A DNA stretch of 64,000 nt, from the NCBI GenBank assembly GCA_947652115.1, contig OX393562.1, positions 15,188,252 through 15,252,251 of the forward strand, given 5' to 3'. The position numbers and the translations under genes were made by a program. Below the pieces are notes generated by a model. That model worked only from the letters and a program-made list of their open reading frames with translations. It was not told the origin of the DNA and searched no databases. Source of the DNA: Blastomussa wellsi. Lineage: Eukaryota > Cnidaria > Anthozoa > Scleractinia > Plerogyridae. This document shows, piece by piece, positions 1 to 12,173 of the stretch; within the stretch, counting starts at the first letter, position 1; every line of letters starts with the position of its first letter.

Positions 1-159
1 GCATTTTCATGAACATGTCATGTTTTATCTAACTTAATTACCATCGGTCAGAACTGGCTGACAGACTTTTTCATTCATGGAGAAATTTCCATTAGTAATC
101 AGAACTGCTCAACAGCCAACTAAGTTCATTAATTCCTAAATCGTATTCACCCTTCTGTG

Positions 160-181
160 GGGGGGGGGGGGGGGGGGGGGG
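160..181. repeat. poly-G tract
   Basis: An uninterrupted run of about 22 G follows a T-rich stretch. It is a simple homopolymer, prone to length error in assembly. No gene use is seen. Confidence 0.9.
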
Positions 182-224
182 CTGAATGGCGGATTCACAG
201 TTTTGCGCATGTGCAAGCTATAAC

Positions 225-395
225 GTAGCCCGAGTGCGGACGTCCGCGGACAAATTACAAAAAAAGACAAGGCGTCCTCATCACAAGCTTATTGTTTTAA
301 ATACAAAAGGATCAAGGAAGCGGATAACTCATAGGAAGTTTATGTACAGTTTTGTTTATTTTTTGAATTTGTCCGCGAAAGTCCGCACTCGACCC
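225..395. mobile_element. Small inverted-repeat element (MITE-like)
   Basis: A segment near 230-262 (GAGTGCGGACGTCCGCGGAC and following bases) recurs as its reverse complement near 360-391. The two arms bracket about 100 bp with no credible coding content. A short ORF running through it is shaped by the inverted repeat. It is probably a non-autonomous DNA transposon, but no target-site duplication could be fixed. Confidence 0.45.
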
Positions 396-737
396 AGTAT
401 CTCACGGTATGAAACTGGGCAATAGCGCATTTCCACCCTCTCCAGAATGTGATGTGAACTGATACCAATAATTGGTACTAGGAAATGTGGAAACCCTGGA
501 ATGGACTTGCAGCTATCCGTCTATTTTTATTAGCAGCCCTTGTGACTTCATGCTATGAATGTATTACTTATTAGCTCCAGCAGCCTCCCCTCCTGAGTGC
601 CAGCCTCATCCCCCCTCCCCCCTCCCCTCTCCACAGTAACGTGCCTTGTTTTATTCAACGTAAAAAGGAATGTTTTCTATACAGTTTGTAAGAAGCTGTA
701 TTCTATGTCAAGTGACACTATTTTTTGTGTTTTTCAG

Positions 738-3700
738 GGGTTTTGCTCTGGTCGGGCCATTCGTGGTGATGATCTATCAGATGTTGAAGAGAGATTTCCT
801 CATTTTCTTTGTCATTTATATGATTTTTGTCATTGGATTTTCCCAAGGTGTGTGAATTGTAAAAGTGATGGTGTGCTCTTGTCTGATGTTAAAATTTAGT
901 CGTTCAACAACATAGCCCAAAATTCGACAGACCTGAAATACTTGTACAATTAGTATTCTTCATCAGCGGTTTCAAAAAGCTAAGTTAAACAATTTGCTTT
1001 CACTTATGTGCTTTTTCATTTGGCTTAAACGCCTGTCAAAAAGAAACTGAACTGGCTAACGGCTTTTGCTAACTGACATCAATCCGATTGCTAATCTGCT
1101 TCTCAACATGAAGACTTGTAAGGATCACAATTAATGAAATTGCAAGGCTATATTTCATAGAAGAAGAAAAAATATTGTTATGTTGACTTGATGGATACGA
1201 TTGGCTGCAATAATTAAACTCCACCTCTCACAAAATAGTGGTAAACAAGCTTTTGGTTGATAGAGCGGTTTCCCGGCACTTCAGTGTTGAAAGTTTGCAC
1301 TTTTACTTTACTTAACTCTTCATTTAGTGATTGGTTTAAAAATCTTGTGCCAATATTTCAACCAATCAGGAGTAAAACCAAAACCACTCCTGACTCTCAT
1401 GCACACGTTTTCCCGCACTTTGTGTCGGCTATGCGTATTACTTTGAGGTTTGATTGGTTCACGGGATTGTCTCAGTCCTTTGACCAAAGCAATTTCTTTG
1501 GTTTTCGTTTTGCGACACTTTTAAAACTCGCTCTATACTAAGGTAGCCCTTAACTAATTTAGCTGTATTTGTGTTACTGTGTTTTTTTTTTATGTTGTTA
1601 AATTATTTTCAGCCATGTTCCTTGTGATTATGGGGCATGATGACAGAACCGTGGAAGAGAATCTCTTCACTCGCTGGTTTTCTGCAGGACTGGGGCTCAT
1701 TATTCTTTCATTAGGAGAATATGAGGTATGATCTTACACGTGGATAAAAAAATATGGTGTATGTTGTTTTAACCCTTTAACCCCAGAGAGTGCCATGTGG
1801 CACATAATGTGATAACGTGGTCAATATTTATTTTGTCCAACTAATCTTATTTTTTGGCACCAAAATTGTCTTGGAAAATTCTGCATTTTGAAAGGGTAAA
1901 ATTGCACCTCCCGCTATTTGTGATTTAATTGACCACCCCTGTAACTTTTGAAACTCTTTTGTTTGATACATACAGTGTATGTAGAATGCAACATATCTGA
2001 AATAAAAATAACCACTGGACTGAAAGCTGCAAATTAAGATACAGTTGAGGGGTATACCTAATATATATGGCGATAGACAACTTTTTTAATCCTGTTCTTT
2101 TTAGCACTTTAAAACATTTCTTTCAAAGCTCTCACTTTCTTTTTATTTGTTAGTGTGTTCTATGAAATTCACTAATCAGCACCTTTCAAATGGTGTATCA
2201 TACATGGATAGAACAAACACATTCAATGATAGAGAACAAGGAAAGCGACCCGGTGGGGAGTTCCTGACTGGCTTGCTAATTTCGCTAGCTGATTCTTTGC
2301 ATAATTTCGCCTGCTCGCTGGTTAGCACTGACCAACAGGAGTCACAGTAGCTAAATTTGTATAGAAAACTAGTTAAATGCATAACAGCAACAACAACACC
2401 AATATGGATGCTTTGCACTTTAACCAGGTCATTGTCGCATACTAACGTTTTTACAGGTTCATCTCCCTCAGCTCAGGTTTGAATGTTGAACCATTTGTGG
2501 ACAAGGATTGTTTGTGGAAAATGTTTGAGAGCTTAAGATTTAGACGGGGATGAGGGGGGAGGAAAAAGAAGAAATTTGGTAACCGCGCCAATGCTTTTGT
2601 CAAGGGACTGAGGTCATTTAACTGGGAAATAACACTTCTTCCCCCAAGTTCCCCTCCCTAAAGAAGAGTGTAATGGAAAAACAGTGGTGTGTTCTGCAAT
2701 ATTTGTTATCTGCTGTAAACACTGTGTAATTTCTTGCAACTTTGTGATTTCAGGACTTGTACGGACAGGTGGCAAATAGTAATTCACCATTCAAGGTTTT
2801 GGGTTTGGTAAGAAGATCATCTTTGTGACTAATGTAATGCATAACTGAAAACTCTTGGGTGTGCATCCTGGCTCTTTTCGTTTAGCCTGCAAGCAAACGG
2901 TCTGCCCGGGGGGATTAAATGGGAGACTATCCTTGCAGCCTATCCTCCTGTATAATCCTCTTGTGGAATGATAATTTCGCTTTGAGCAAACAGGCCCTGA
3001 GAAGGAGGCATTTTGTAGTTCGTTCTTAAAGGGGATAATCCAACCTCGTAGTAATATGATTTGCTTTTATAAATTGTTGATAATGTGAATTGGCCACCGT
3101 AAAGAGATTCAAGAGCTGACGTTTCGAGCGTTAGCCCTTCGTCGGAGCGAATCAAGAAATTGTGGATCGTGTGTTTTAGCACTGACCAACAGGAGAATTA
3201 AAGAGTGCCGATTTGAAAAATAAATTTTTGTTCTAGATTTTTACGGCTTTCCGTGTTTCATTTGATAGGAGTCCTGCGTTTTTTATATCCAAATAAATGA
3301 CAGTATCAAAAAGAATGCTGAGAAATTTTCTTTGAAAATTGCAATAAATGAGGATATTAAAGTCGCGTCTAAAGAGATCTTTGTGTCTCGTTCGTCTAAT
3401 TTGTTGACACTTTCATTTACTCTGCAAGCATGAGTTGCAACGCGTTTAGCATCTGCAGCGCATAAACTGGTTTATAACCTGTGTTGTTGCTGTTGCAGAT
3501 CATGTTTTTTGTGTTTTTGATCCTCGGTGCTCTGTTAATTGTCAACATGCTGATTGCGATGATGGGGAACACATACCTAAAGGTCGCCGAAACTAAGAAG
3601 GAATGGACACGACAGGTAAGATAAAAGTCACTCTTTATGACAGTGAATGAAGGGTATAGAGACAAACCTCTCTTGCGAAATCGCATGGAATATAATAGAC

Positions 3701-3897
3701 CATATTCACGATAGCCGCCATGGTGGTTTTCATATTGTAATGCAAATTAGCCACGTTGTCTGCCAGGGGCCAAACATTGAAATGATGCCTTTTTTCGGAA
3801 AATCGGACGGTCTAAATAGTGACGTATCTGCGGTAAAGCCACATTTGAGAGCCAAGTTATGGAATAATGATTTCATTATGAGATTAGTTTGAAATAG

Positions 3898-3942
<45 letters not shown>

Positions 3943-5179
3943 GTACAACAATATAATTTGGTTTTATCAACTGGGTTGATAATGTGAATTGGCCACCGTA
4001 AAGAGTTTCAAGAGCTGACGTTTCGAGAGTTAGCCCTTCGTCGGAACGAATCAAGGAATTGTGAGTCGTGTGTTGTTTGTATACAGAAAGATGGAGCTTC
4101 GCTATTGGTTGGTGCCTGGTAACGTGAAAAAGGGAATGAATTAGTTGAATGAAAAGCGTTCGTTTGTTCGTTCGTTTCGGTTTGAAATAGTTACTCGATA
4201 CCTTGACTTGTTGCCTATGCAAGCCGTTTTCTTTTTTATGGAAGTGCATTAAACTAAGAGTATTTAAAGCGCAAAACAGAAGCCAAAGCATGGCTATTAA
4301 CAAAATTATCAGACATGATAAGAAACCATCTGAAATTTGTCGATTTCGGCTTGTTTGCCCCCTCACAAATCACGTGCCTAATTTGCATTACAGTTTGAAA
4401 ACAAACATGGCGGCTATCGTGAATAAGGTCTGTTGTAGTAGAATATGGTTCTTATTGGATGAAATCGTATTGAATATCATAGCTTGTAGTCAGCCTTGAC
4501 CAGCCTTGGTGTCTAAAGACGACAAACATTTTGCATGCATTTGTAGGGATACCAAAAGACCCTTTCCTCCACTTAGGACTTTCTAGTTTGATGCAATGAA
4601 ATTTCTCATTTTTTGTCTCTCTTTCTCACAGTGGGCGCGAATTGTGCTGTCCACAGAACGCATGCTCACACCAGGACAGAGGCTTGCCATGCAGAAAACG
4701 TATTCGCAGAGTCTGGGCTCCAGTGGGGAGAGGGCGCTTATCATGAGACTGCGGAATCACGAAGATCAGCAACAGGTACAGAGATACAGAGACGCCTATC
4801 TATAATGAAAGGTAAAACTGGTTTGATAAGCGAATAAAAAACCAGGAAACGTAAGGCAATTCAACTTTGGATCAAGCCAAGTTTATAAATCTAAAACTGC
4901 TGCTATTCTGTCTCGATTTAGTCACGAATTATGACTGAAAGTCCCTCCAGATGAGTGAGTTCCCTGTGCTGCCTCGTCCGCAGACGGCGGTCGGTCAAGG
5001 CGGGAAAACAGGGAGCGGGGGTAGTGTGTATCTTGCCTTGAAATATTCTTCTTAACGCGTTTGGTTTTATTTTTCAGAGCCAAGTGTCCAACGATCCAAA
5101 GCAGCAGGCAAAAGCCAAAACGAAGAACTCTATACCTTTGCCAAGGAAGGATTATGAGTGGTTGGACTCGAGCATGTGA
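738..5179 (+). CDS. TRPV-type cation channel, C-terminal half (six exons, 5' part outside window)
   Basis: Exons 738-847, 1613-1725, 2754-2807, 3499-3615, 4632-4775 and 5078-5179 (TGA) join in one frame with GT-AG introns and give 212 residues. The first exon encodes an S5-like helix ([14 protein letters not shown], then [13 protein letters not shown]). The next two exons cover the pore region, with LSLGEYEDLY where the filter is expected. The fourth exon is a textbook TRPV S6 ([13 protein letters not shown]) running into the conserved KKEW..QWARIV segment split across exons 4 and 5. The tail after S6 is about 100 residues and polar. TRPV proteins are tetrameric plasma-membrane cation channels. 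The [11 protein letters not shown] form is typical of invertebrate Nanchung/OSM-9-type members, but the subtype is inference. Ankyrin repeats and S1-S4 must lie upstream. The filter lacks the GMGD form known from vertebrate TRPV1-4. The last six codons come from the first unit of a minisatellite. Confidence 0.88.
848..1612 (+). other. TRPV intron with a dispersed AT-rich element
   Basis: This intron separates the S5 exon from the pore exon. It holds a stretch at about 1300-1470 in which TGATTGGTT-type motifs occur in both orientations, as in small foldback elements. ORFs here look accidental, and no other gene is seen. Confidence 0.5.
1726..2753 (+). other. TRPV intron, no gene seen
   Basis: AT-rich intronic DNA. 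A CCCTTTAACCCC-type block near 1775 resembles the end of a small dispersed element, but no matching second end could be placed. Overlapping short ORFs on both strands near 2150-2420 show no family signature or splice logic. Confidence 0.5.
2990..3185 (-). mobile_element. Penelope-like terminal fragment with degenerate hammerhead motif
   Basis: Read on the minus strand, the segment carries CCGACGA, a short GC stem with a TAAC loop, then GAAACGTC. This is the hammerhead ribozyme layout (CUGANGA, stem II, GAAA, GUC) with one core change, U to C at the second position. The same sequence recurs near 3895-4080 and twice, face to face, near 13195-13345. Hammerhead motifs in the terminal repeats of Penelope-like elements are established. 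Assignment of these pieces is inference. Confidence 0.5.
3690..4440. mobile_element. Foldback element in TRPV intron with ~80-bp terminal inverted repeats
   Basis: The left arm (about 3695-3775, containing TATTCACGATAGCCGCC) is repeated in reverse complement at about 4355-4430 (GGCGGCTATCGTGAATA). The arms also share a TGCAAATTAG-type block and so define a ~750-bp element inside the intron between the S6 and post-S6 exons. A Penelope-like fragment (about 3895-4080) is nested in it. A related GGCGGC-containing stretch lies near 48230-48280. No transposase is visible, so it is non-autonomous. Confidence 0.55.
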
Positions 5180-5516
5180 TCAACTCTGATTGGTTGGACA
5201 CGAGCTTGTGATCAACTTTGATTGGTTGGACTCGAGCTTGTGATCAACTTTGATTGGTTGGACACGAGCATGTGATCAACTCTGATTGGTTGGACACGAG
5301 AATGTGATCAACTCTGATTGGTTGGACTAAAGCTTGTGATCAACTTTGATTGGTTGGACACAAGCATGTGATCAACTCTGATTGGCTGGACTCGAGCCCG
5401 TGATCAACTTTGATTGGTTGGACACTAGCATGTGATCAACTCTGATTGGTTGGACACGAGCATGTGATCAACTCTGATTGGTTAGACACTAGCATGTGAT
5501 CAACTCTAATTGGAAT
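5160..5516. repeat. 32-bp minisatellite, about 11 copies, overlapping the TRPV stop codon
   Basis: The unit TGATCAACTCTGATTGGTTG plus GACACGAGCATG repeats every 32 bp (unit starts at 5177, 5209 and so on) with point variants such as CTCGAG for CACGAG. The first unit supplies the last codons and TGA stop of the TRPV gene; the rest is 3' untranslated. GATTGG in each unit resembles a CCAAT-box complement, but no promoter role is claimed. Confidence 0.92.
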
Positions 5517-5529
5517 TAATCAAAGGAAG

Positions 5530-5940
5530 CAGCAATGGTTGTTTACCATTTACATGGAGAAACCGGTTGGTCGACGGTCTGTGCAAATGGAAAGCAAAAA
5601 TACCCAGTTGGGATTGGCGTGTAGCATTTGCATAACAGACCCAACTTACCGAGAGAGCCTAGGACGAGTTTGTCATATTGGTTTGGGGCCTGGAACTGGG
5701 CGAATGGTAAGCACATTTTCCGTTTGGAAATTCCGTTTGGGAATTGTGGTCTACCTTTCAAGAAATCCCGTTTTCCCGAGAAAATTGCCGTTCGGGGAGG
5801 CAAAATTAATCTTTCCATTTACATCCCATCCGAAATTTCCGGAGTTTGGGGATAAATGGTAAACAATAGCGTTTACCTTTGTGATTAATTCATTTTCTAA
5901 ATCTCCCCTAATACGGTAAATGGTAAACAACCAATGGCTT
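5530..5940. mobile_element. Inverted-repeat element (MITE-like), ~410 bp
   Basis: GCAATGGTTGTTTACCATTT near 5532 matches the reverse complement of AAATGGTAAACAACCAATGG near 5919-5938. The arms enclose GC-balanced DNA with accidental ORFs on both strands. It lies just beyond the minisatellite, downstream of the TRPV gene. Confidence 0.6.
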
Positions 5941-7424
5941 CTTATTGACCTTTCACTCCCAAGGTTTCAAGTGACGTTTTCGTACCTCTTAGTCTGCGGA
6001 TGAAACCCTAATTTGTGGCCATTCAAGTCAAAACTATGAGCAGTACTTTCACGTGGTACAATTTATTATTCTGTGAAAACTGACCTAACATTTTTTTTTG
6101 TTGACGAAACCCGAGTCTGTACATTCAAATTGAAGCTATTGAATAGCACGTTTTAACTGCTCTATTGTCATTCTGTATGCGATTTACAAATGAGTAATTT
6201 TTGTACAATTGAAACGTGAAATGAAATGTTATTAGAACGTGGGAGTGAAAGGCTTAAGGAAGTGGCACTGTTAATTTAATTTCTTAGTTGCTGAAATTTT
6301 ATTTCAACCGAATGAGAATTGCTCTTTTTATTTTTTTATGAGTACTTTTGTAACAACCCACGAATTTCATCCGAACAGTTGTCGGATTCAGTATCTTTTT
6401 TGTACTCAGTATTTTGCATCTTTGTTCAATGTAGTTAGTTTTTTCATACATAAATACATTGTAATTGCCATTTTGTGGCATTGTAACAGTCTGTATGGTA
6501 AGTCGCAGAAAGTGTACGTATTTAACAAGAGCTGAGAACCGAGCTGAAAATTTGCCATCGCTCTCATTTCCAAGACGTCCGATGTTTTAAAAAACAGACG
6601 TTATTCAGTTTTCTAAGTTCGATTCCTCTGGTAAATGATAATCATATCATCACAGATATAAATATATCATCAAATAAGTGGGATACATCAATCACAATGC
6701 TTCTCTTTTTAACAAGTGGGTTTTCTGTCGTGATCTTGTTTAATTGGTCTGGAACTGGTTGTAAATTAAGGCGAAAACTCAAGAGCTCTGCTTGGGTTAT
6801 TGTTACTCCAGAACATTTTTTTAACGGAAAGCAAGAGAACGATTGTGGGGTGATTTGTAGGCTCAATTTCTGCCGCTCTCTCGAGTCCGGTCTTCGTTCG
6901 GGGAGGAGCGCGGGCTCCGATTCCCGAACAGCGGCTGGTAATCGAGCCTAGATGATTTTTTAATCCTGTTGTTATTTATTATACGTGAATCTCCATTCGA
7001 CACAACAACAACAAAAACTGCGTTCGTACTCTTACAGTAACTTTACCAAATATGTGAATAAATAGTGTAAAGAGTAGTTAGGTAATGTAGTTGTGTAAAA
7101 TGTTATCGCACGCTCATAGAAATGCGTGATCGGTGAATTTCGGCAGGCCCTGAGAATACCGTTCTATGCAAAGTTCTGTTTAGCCCCTGTCAAATACACA
7201 TTCGGTTTGACTGATTGTATTCCCATTGTCAAGTGAAAGTGATGTATTTATATGTATTAGGAAATCCAAATAATATTTATAGCCGAAAAGGCGATGTAGT
7301 ATTTATTGATGCACCATTAGTAATGTGGGAATAAACTTTTCATATCACGAGCTATGAGTTTCTTGTAATTGCGTGTTCAAGGTTTATTAGCGTGTGCCAA
7401 TTTATGTTCAGTGAATACTCACCT
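5941..7424. other. Intergenic DNA between TRPV and SINE
   Basis: AT-rich DNA without a supported gene. Canonical AATAAA hexamers near 7056 and 7328 could end a long TRPV 3' untranslated region, but nothing fixes which is used. Short ORFs at 6640-6950 lack homology cues. Confidence 0.4.
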
Positions 7425-7970
7425 AAGGGAGGGGTGGTTGCCTAATGGTTATTGCGCTGGACTCCGAGATAGGAGAGTCCATTCTCGAGCCTCAGCCTGG
7501 TTCTTCATTGTGTTGTGTTCTCTGGCAAAACACTTTACTCTCATTGTGCCTCTCCACCCAGGTGTGGGGAGCGAGGATGGCGCAGTGGGAATTCCGGGAA
7601 ACTTTTGTGCGCGTTCAAAAGGGCGTGACTGTTTATTTTGTGTGTCAAAGTCACATTCGATTCCTGCCCGGTGCCATATGTGGCTTGAGTTTGTTGTTGG
7701 TTATCTCTTCGCTGGTTATCTCTTTTCTCAGGTTTCCATCCAAAACCAACATTTCTAAATTCCAATTCGAACTGGATAGAGGACTTACACGAAATCCAGC
7801 TGAGGCTCATGTGACCTCTAAATATCCTTATTAATATTTTATTTATTTTATTTAAATGGTGCCCTGCAACGGACCAGCATCCAGGGGGCTGGGAATACTC
7901 CTAGTCCCTTAATGATAAGGAAACCGGACTTATAAGCGCCCGGAACTTTCACCAGTTGGGCTCAAAACGC
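7425..7970 (+). mobile_element. tRNA-derived SINE copy, possibly composite
   Basis: A box A-like TGGTTGCCTAATGG near 7435 starts a tRNA-like head. It is followed by CTCTCCACCCAGGTGTG near 7550, a second GATGGCGCAGTGG head-like segment near 7575, and a tail near 7858-7965 (GACCAGCATCCAGGGGGCTGG, GGAAACCGG, TATAAGCGCC). The same body order appears near 35712-35970 and, partly, near 60680-60800. Long accidental ORFs cross it. It is a SINE rather than a gene. Confidence 0.6.
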
Positions 7971-8917
7971 TTCGCATTTTTTCTCCACACCTCTCCCCAG
8001 TTTCCTTGCCCTCGCCCTGCATGCGATTAAGATACGGCACACCTATATTCCCAATACCTCCTCAAAGCAAGAAAGGACCCAGTCACTACACCATCTCTCA
8101 CATACATGATCTTATTTCGCCTCTGATCGAAAAAATTGATAAAGCAATTTTCCAAATTTAACACGTACCAGGACAGATTCAACTCTCGTATCATTTCCAC
8201 GTTACAAGAGCTAAAAGAGCGGCGAAACCCAAGATAAAACACTAAAATGTTTAGAGTACTAAGACTGAATGAGAAGTTTGCAGAATAGCAAATCCATTTT
8301 GATTTCGCATGCACGAAATTTCATTCACTAACTTATTACTCCATGACGTAATTACTGATTAAGAAATTGTTGGGATCTTCGGATCGCGGGAATGTTTTGA
8401 AGATTGCCGGAACTATTTTCTCCCCATGTATAATAGCGTTGGAAATCTTCGGAGGTGTTCGGATGATCGCCGAAAAATAATCTAAAGCAACAGATGGCTC
8501 TGTAAAATATTATAGGTGAATAATTCATAAGAAACATTTGATATTTTAAAATCAAAACTCGGACTCCGAATTTCGTCGTCATCACTGCTTATTATCCGAA
8601 AACTGAACGCACTATATGAAATAAACCACTGAGCACAGAAGAAAGCAAAATCACGTCCCGCGACTGTGTTAATTTTGAATAACCAAGTGGAATGCAGTTT
8701 ACTGCAACAGAATGACATTCCCTTCGAAGATATCGCGCGCGCAACCGCAAAGCGCGCGCGTCGTACTCAAAAACATCACAATGAAAATTGAATTACATCA
8801 CAAATGGTTAATGCGTAACAAGAGATTGTTAGGTTTAGAAACTAAACGCACCTTCTTGAGAGAAGTTAAAATTACTCAAAGAGATTTTATTTGGATTGCG
8901 AACATTTTGTTGCCATT
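7971..8917. other. Upstream region of the PIM-like kinase gene
   Basis: Mostly non-coding. Close to the gene, near 8730-8760, a CG-rich stretch contains two CGCGCGCG blocks, unlike the AT-rich surroundings. It may mark the promoter or 5' untranslated region of the gene starting at 8918. No TATA box or other defined site can be assigned. Confidence 0.35.
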
Positions 8918-11900
8918 ATGAATTCTGAGTTCAGTAGAAAGCGAAGACATTCAGTTACGAACGCGCAATCATCACGTGGCCCGCAAAAAGGAGCTTCTTT
9001 AAATGTGCGTGCGCCACCAAAAGTCAGGAAACTTGGAGCTGAATCAAAAGTAAGTTTGGCCTTTTAAACGTATTCGTTCTGAATATTTCCGTTGAAAGTT
9101 AATGTCAGTCTGTTTGGAAAAATCTCGACTTTTAAAAGCTTCTCTTTTTCACTTTTCAGCCATACAAGATCGAGAAGTTTAGAACGGAAAAAGTTCCCAA
9201 AAGGTTTGTGAAGTTTGATGTCAAGCCGAGTTAGAATTACCATGCGGCACTGAACTAGCTGCTATTTTAAGTTCGTTACAATGTTTTAAAATTTTCTTCC
9301 CACAGCCGCAAAAGAGCACATAGTGATTCTGATCTGAACATAGATCACAAAGACACGCGAAGAAAAAAGTTGTGCCTATCAACTCCAGAACCAACAGTAA
9401 GTTTTTAAAATGAAAACAACTTTTTTGGTATTTTGATGCTTTATCCTTGCTGTTCAGGAAACATCTACTTTTAATTTTTTTAACCTTAAAGATTGGTTGT
9501 GTGACTAATTATGAGCTTTTGTTGGCATTGCAATATAGGCCCGGAAGGCGTAAATTTCAAAATCGTCCGATAGCTTTTTAGATACTTCAGAATTGTTTCA
9601 AATTACATTGTTAATTTTACGAACCTCATTAACAATGATAATATTTTTCTCTATAGAAACAGACCGAAGTAAAAAATCAGGGAAAAGAGAAAGTTGCGGC
9701 TGAGCCAGGTGTGAGTTTAGCTAATACTTGCAATGGACCTGTTCGCCGCAAAAAGACACGAAGAGGTATGAATCATTTCACTCTTAATTCCCCCTACTGA
9801 CGACCATATATTTACTGTTATGTAAACCCTAAGAATTCATTTCTAACCAATTGTCTGGTAAACACGTCCTGTTTCGTATAAATACCGAGCTTTTGACGCA
9901 CTTCCCAACATACTTAAATTTACGCTCCACCGTTTCTATGCAACGGCGTAATCATGGTTACCGAAAGATTTGTCGCGTGCAGTGGGTGGCTTATAACGTT
10001 TTCTTTGATGTTTAAGGAAAGCGTGGCGAAAAGCACAAGGGTATTTCAGCGTATGATATGGGACAACCACTTGGATCCGGGGGGTTTGGAGATGTTTATG
10101 CTGCAAGGAGAAAGAGAGACAATTTACCGGTAAGCAAAAGCAAAACACAAATCTCATTCCCTAAACCATCGAGAGAGCAGAGCAAGAAAGCAAAGCCATT
10201 TTAAGCCATTTAATTGCTATCAATTCATTTAAGAATTATTAAGAATTAATTCATGTTCAAATGCGACGTTTCTATCTTCTAAAAAGCATTATCACCTTTC
10301 ATACAGGAAAAGAAGCAAGTAAAGAATTAAACACCTTTAGCTACTTCATTCGAATAACAGGCGACAAGAAAGCTATGGGCACGGTCCTTTTAATACCTCC
10401 TGCCGTGTGATTTTGCCATTTCACACATAACACCATTTCCGTGTTGAGATGAAATAATCATCTTGACTGAATGATTTTTTAACTTCTTAGGTAGCCATCA
10501 AATTTGTGAACAAAAGTAAGGTCAGGAATTGTAGAGAGGTAAGCTCCAATTCTCTTTACTTCTCTCATACATTCATAGTACATTTGGCTGGATTCTTCTT
10601 GACATTTTGTGAGAATTGGATGTTTATAACTAGCTCTTAGAGGTTCACAACGTTGAAAAGGGGGTAAAGTTAAAAAAAGAACTGGCCGAAGAGAAACTAA
10701 ATAAATGCTTTACCACTAAATTTATCATTGAGCCGAAAGGACTTTCATCAAGTCCTTTTTTTGTTCTGTCTCGATTATTTGTTAGGAACTGAAATTGTTT
10801 ACTTTTGATTAATTAGTGACTGTAGCATAATAGATCAGAGCATAGACTAAACAAAGCTAAATACGTAGTTCTCAAAACTCAATCCATATAGAAAACGTAA
10901 AAGAATTTCGTTCGTTTTTTTTTTTTTTTTTTCAGTGTAAAAAGTAATGATATGCATCTGTAGCCATCTGAGTTAGTATTTTTACCCCCCTACTAACGAT
11001 AAATTGCCACACTTTTAAAAATTTTGATAATCCTATTCGTCTCCTCCCTCGTTGAAGATTAATGGTCGACAGTTTCCAGCCGAAGCTTTCTACCAGCGCC
11101 ACGTTCGCCACCAGAACGTTATTGAGCTGTTGGACATTTTCACTCACGAAGATAAATTCGTGTTTGTGCTCGAGCGTCCCGAAAATTCTTCGGACTTGTT
11201 CGACTACATCGACCGACAAGATTTCTTGGCCGAAGATGAAGGTCGAAAGCTCTTTACTGATATCCTCGACGCAGCAATTCAGTGCGAGAAACAAGGCGTC
11301 ATTCATCGCGACATCAAGCCTGAGAATATCATTATTGACTTGTCCAGAATGGAGGCCAAGCTGACTGATTTTGGTCTCGCTTGTGACACACAAGAAGCAC
11401 CCTTCAGACGCTTTGTTGGTAAGAATGTTCAGCTACTAATAATATTTCTTTTAAGTATACAACAGACCATTACAAGTTTCTTACTGAACGACTAGATGAT
11501 CAACACAATGGAAAAACAACATTTTTAAACAATCAACATTTGTAGAAACCTGGCGCAAAAAGTTTCTTAAGCCAATCATAGAGGGCAACGAAAAGGAGCC
11601 TCAATGCTTTATTGCAAGCTGAGACTTTTGAGTATCTATCTCAGTGCAAGTATCAATCTGTCTATTTTTCACGGAGATATTAATCCAATTTTATTGCTCA
11701 AAAACTCGCAAAAATAAAGGAGATGTTATGAACTTCCACGATCATGGCCACGCCTTTCTTTAATTACTAATTTTTTTTCAGGCACCCAGCATTACTGTCC
11801 ACCAGAATTCTATTCTCATCACTGTTTCCATGGTAGCCCAGCCACTGTGTGGCAGCTCGGCTTCCTATTGGCTGAAATGATAACTGGTGAGATGCCTTAT

Positions 11901-12173
11901 GTCAAGCCACGCATGGCTCTGTACATGCAACCATCCTTCCCTAAACACCGAATCAAGAAGGGTAAGAACTTAAACTGAACGTTGTTGGAATCCACAACAA
12001 TAGTTTTGCTGTAAATCAAACGATGAGAGGGCTAAGGCTATTGGTTTATCTTCTCTTTTTTCACAGCTGCACGGAGTTTACTTTCCTGGATGCTGTCAAG
12101 AGATCCGGGTGCGCGCCCGACCCTAGAACAGGTCAGGCGCCATGCCTGGATCAACAAACCTCACCGATTTTAA
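8918..12173 (+). CDS. PIM-like serine/threonine kinase, complete, nine exons
   Basis: Exons 8918-9049, 9160-9203, 9306-9396, 9657-9765, 10017-10129, 10491-10538, 11058-11418, 11782-11961 and 12067-12173 (TAA) join in phase to give 394 residues. ATG 8918 opens the first exon and the frame is continuous. Residues 1-125 are Lys/Arg/Ser-rich and look disordered. The kinase domain follows: Gly-rich loop LGSGGFGDVY (~144-153), VAIK with Lys167, hinge VLERPENSSDLFDYI (~216-230), HRDIKPEN (262-269) and DFG (283-285). The ERPE..DLFD hinge and ATVWQLG in place of the usual DVWSLG are PIM hallmarks. PIM kinases are constitutively active, phosphorylate basic-directed substrates and act in growth and survival signalling. 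The catalytic Lys, Asp and DFG are present, so it is predicted active. The long basic N-terminal part is absent from short vertebrate PIM isoforms. Paralogue identity cannot be given. Confidence 0.9.

Noticed and set aside
5539..5862. 107-codon ORF after the TRPV minisatellite
   Set aside because: Lies wholly inside an inverted-repeat element and is matched by ORFs on the opposite strand.
7369..7834. Two overlapping 129-codon ORFs
   Set aside because: Both cross a tRNA-derived SINE; no domain, and frames are open by chance.
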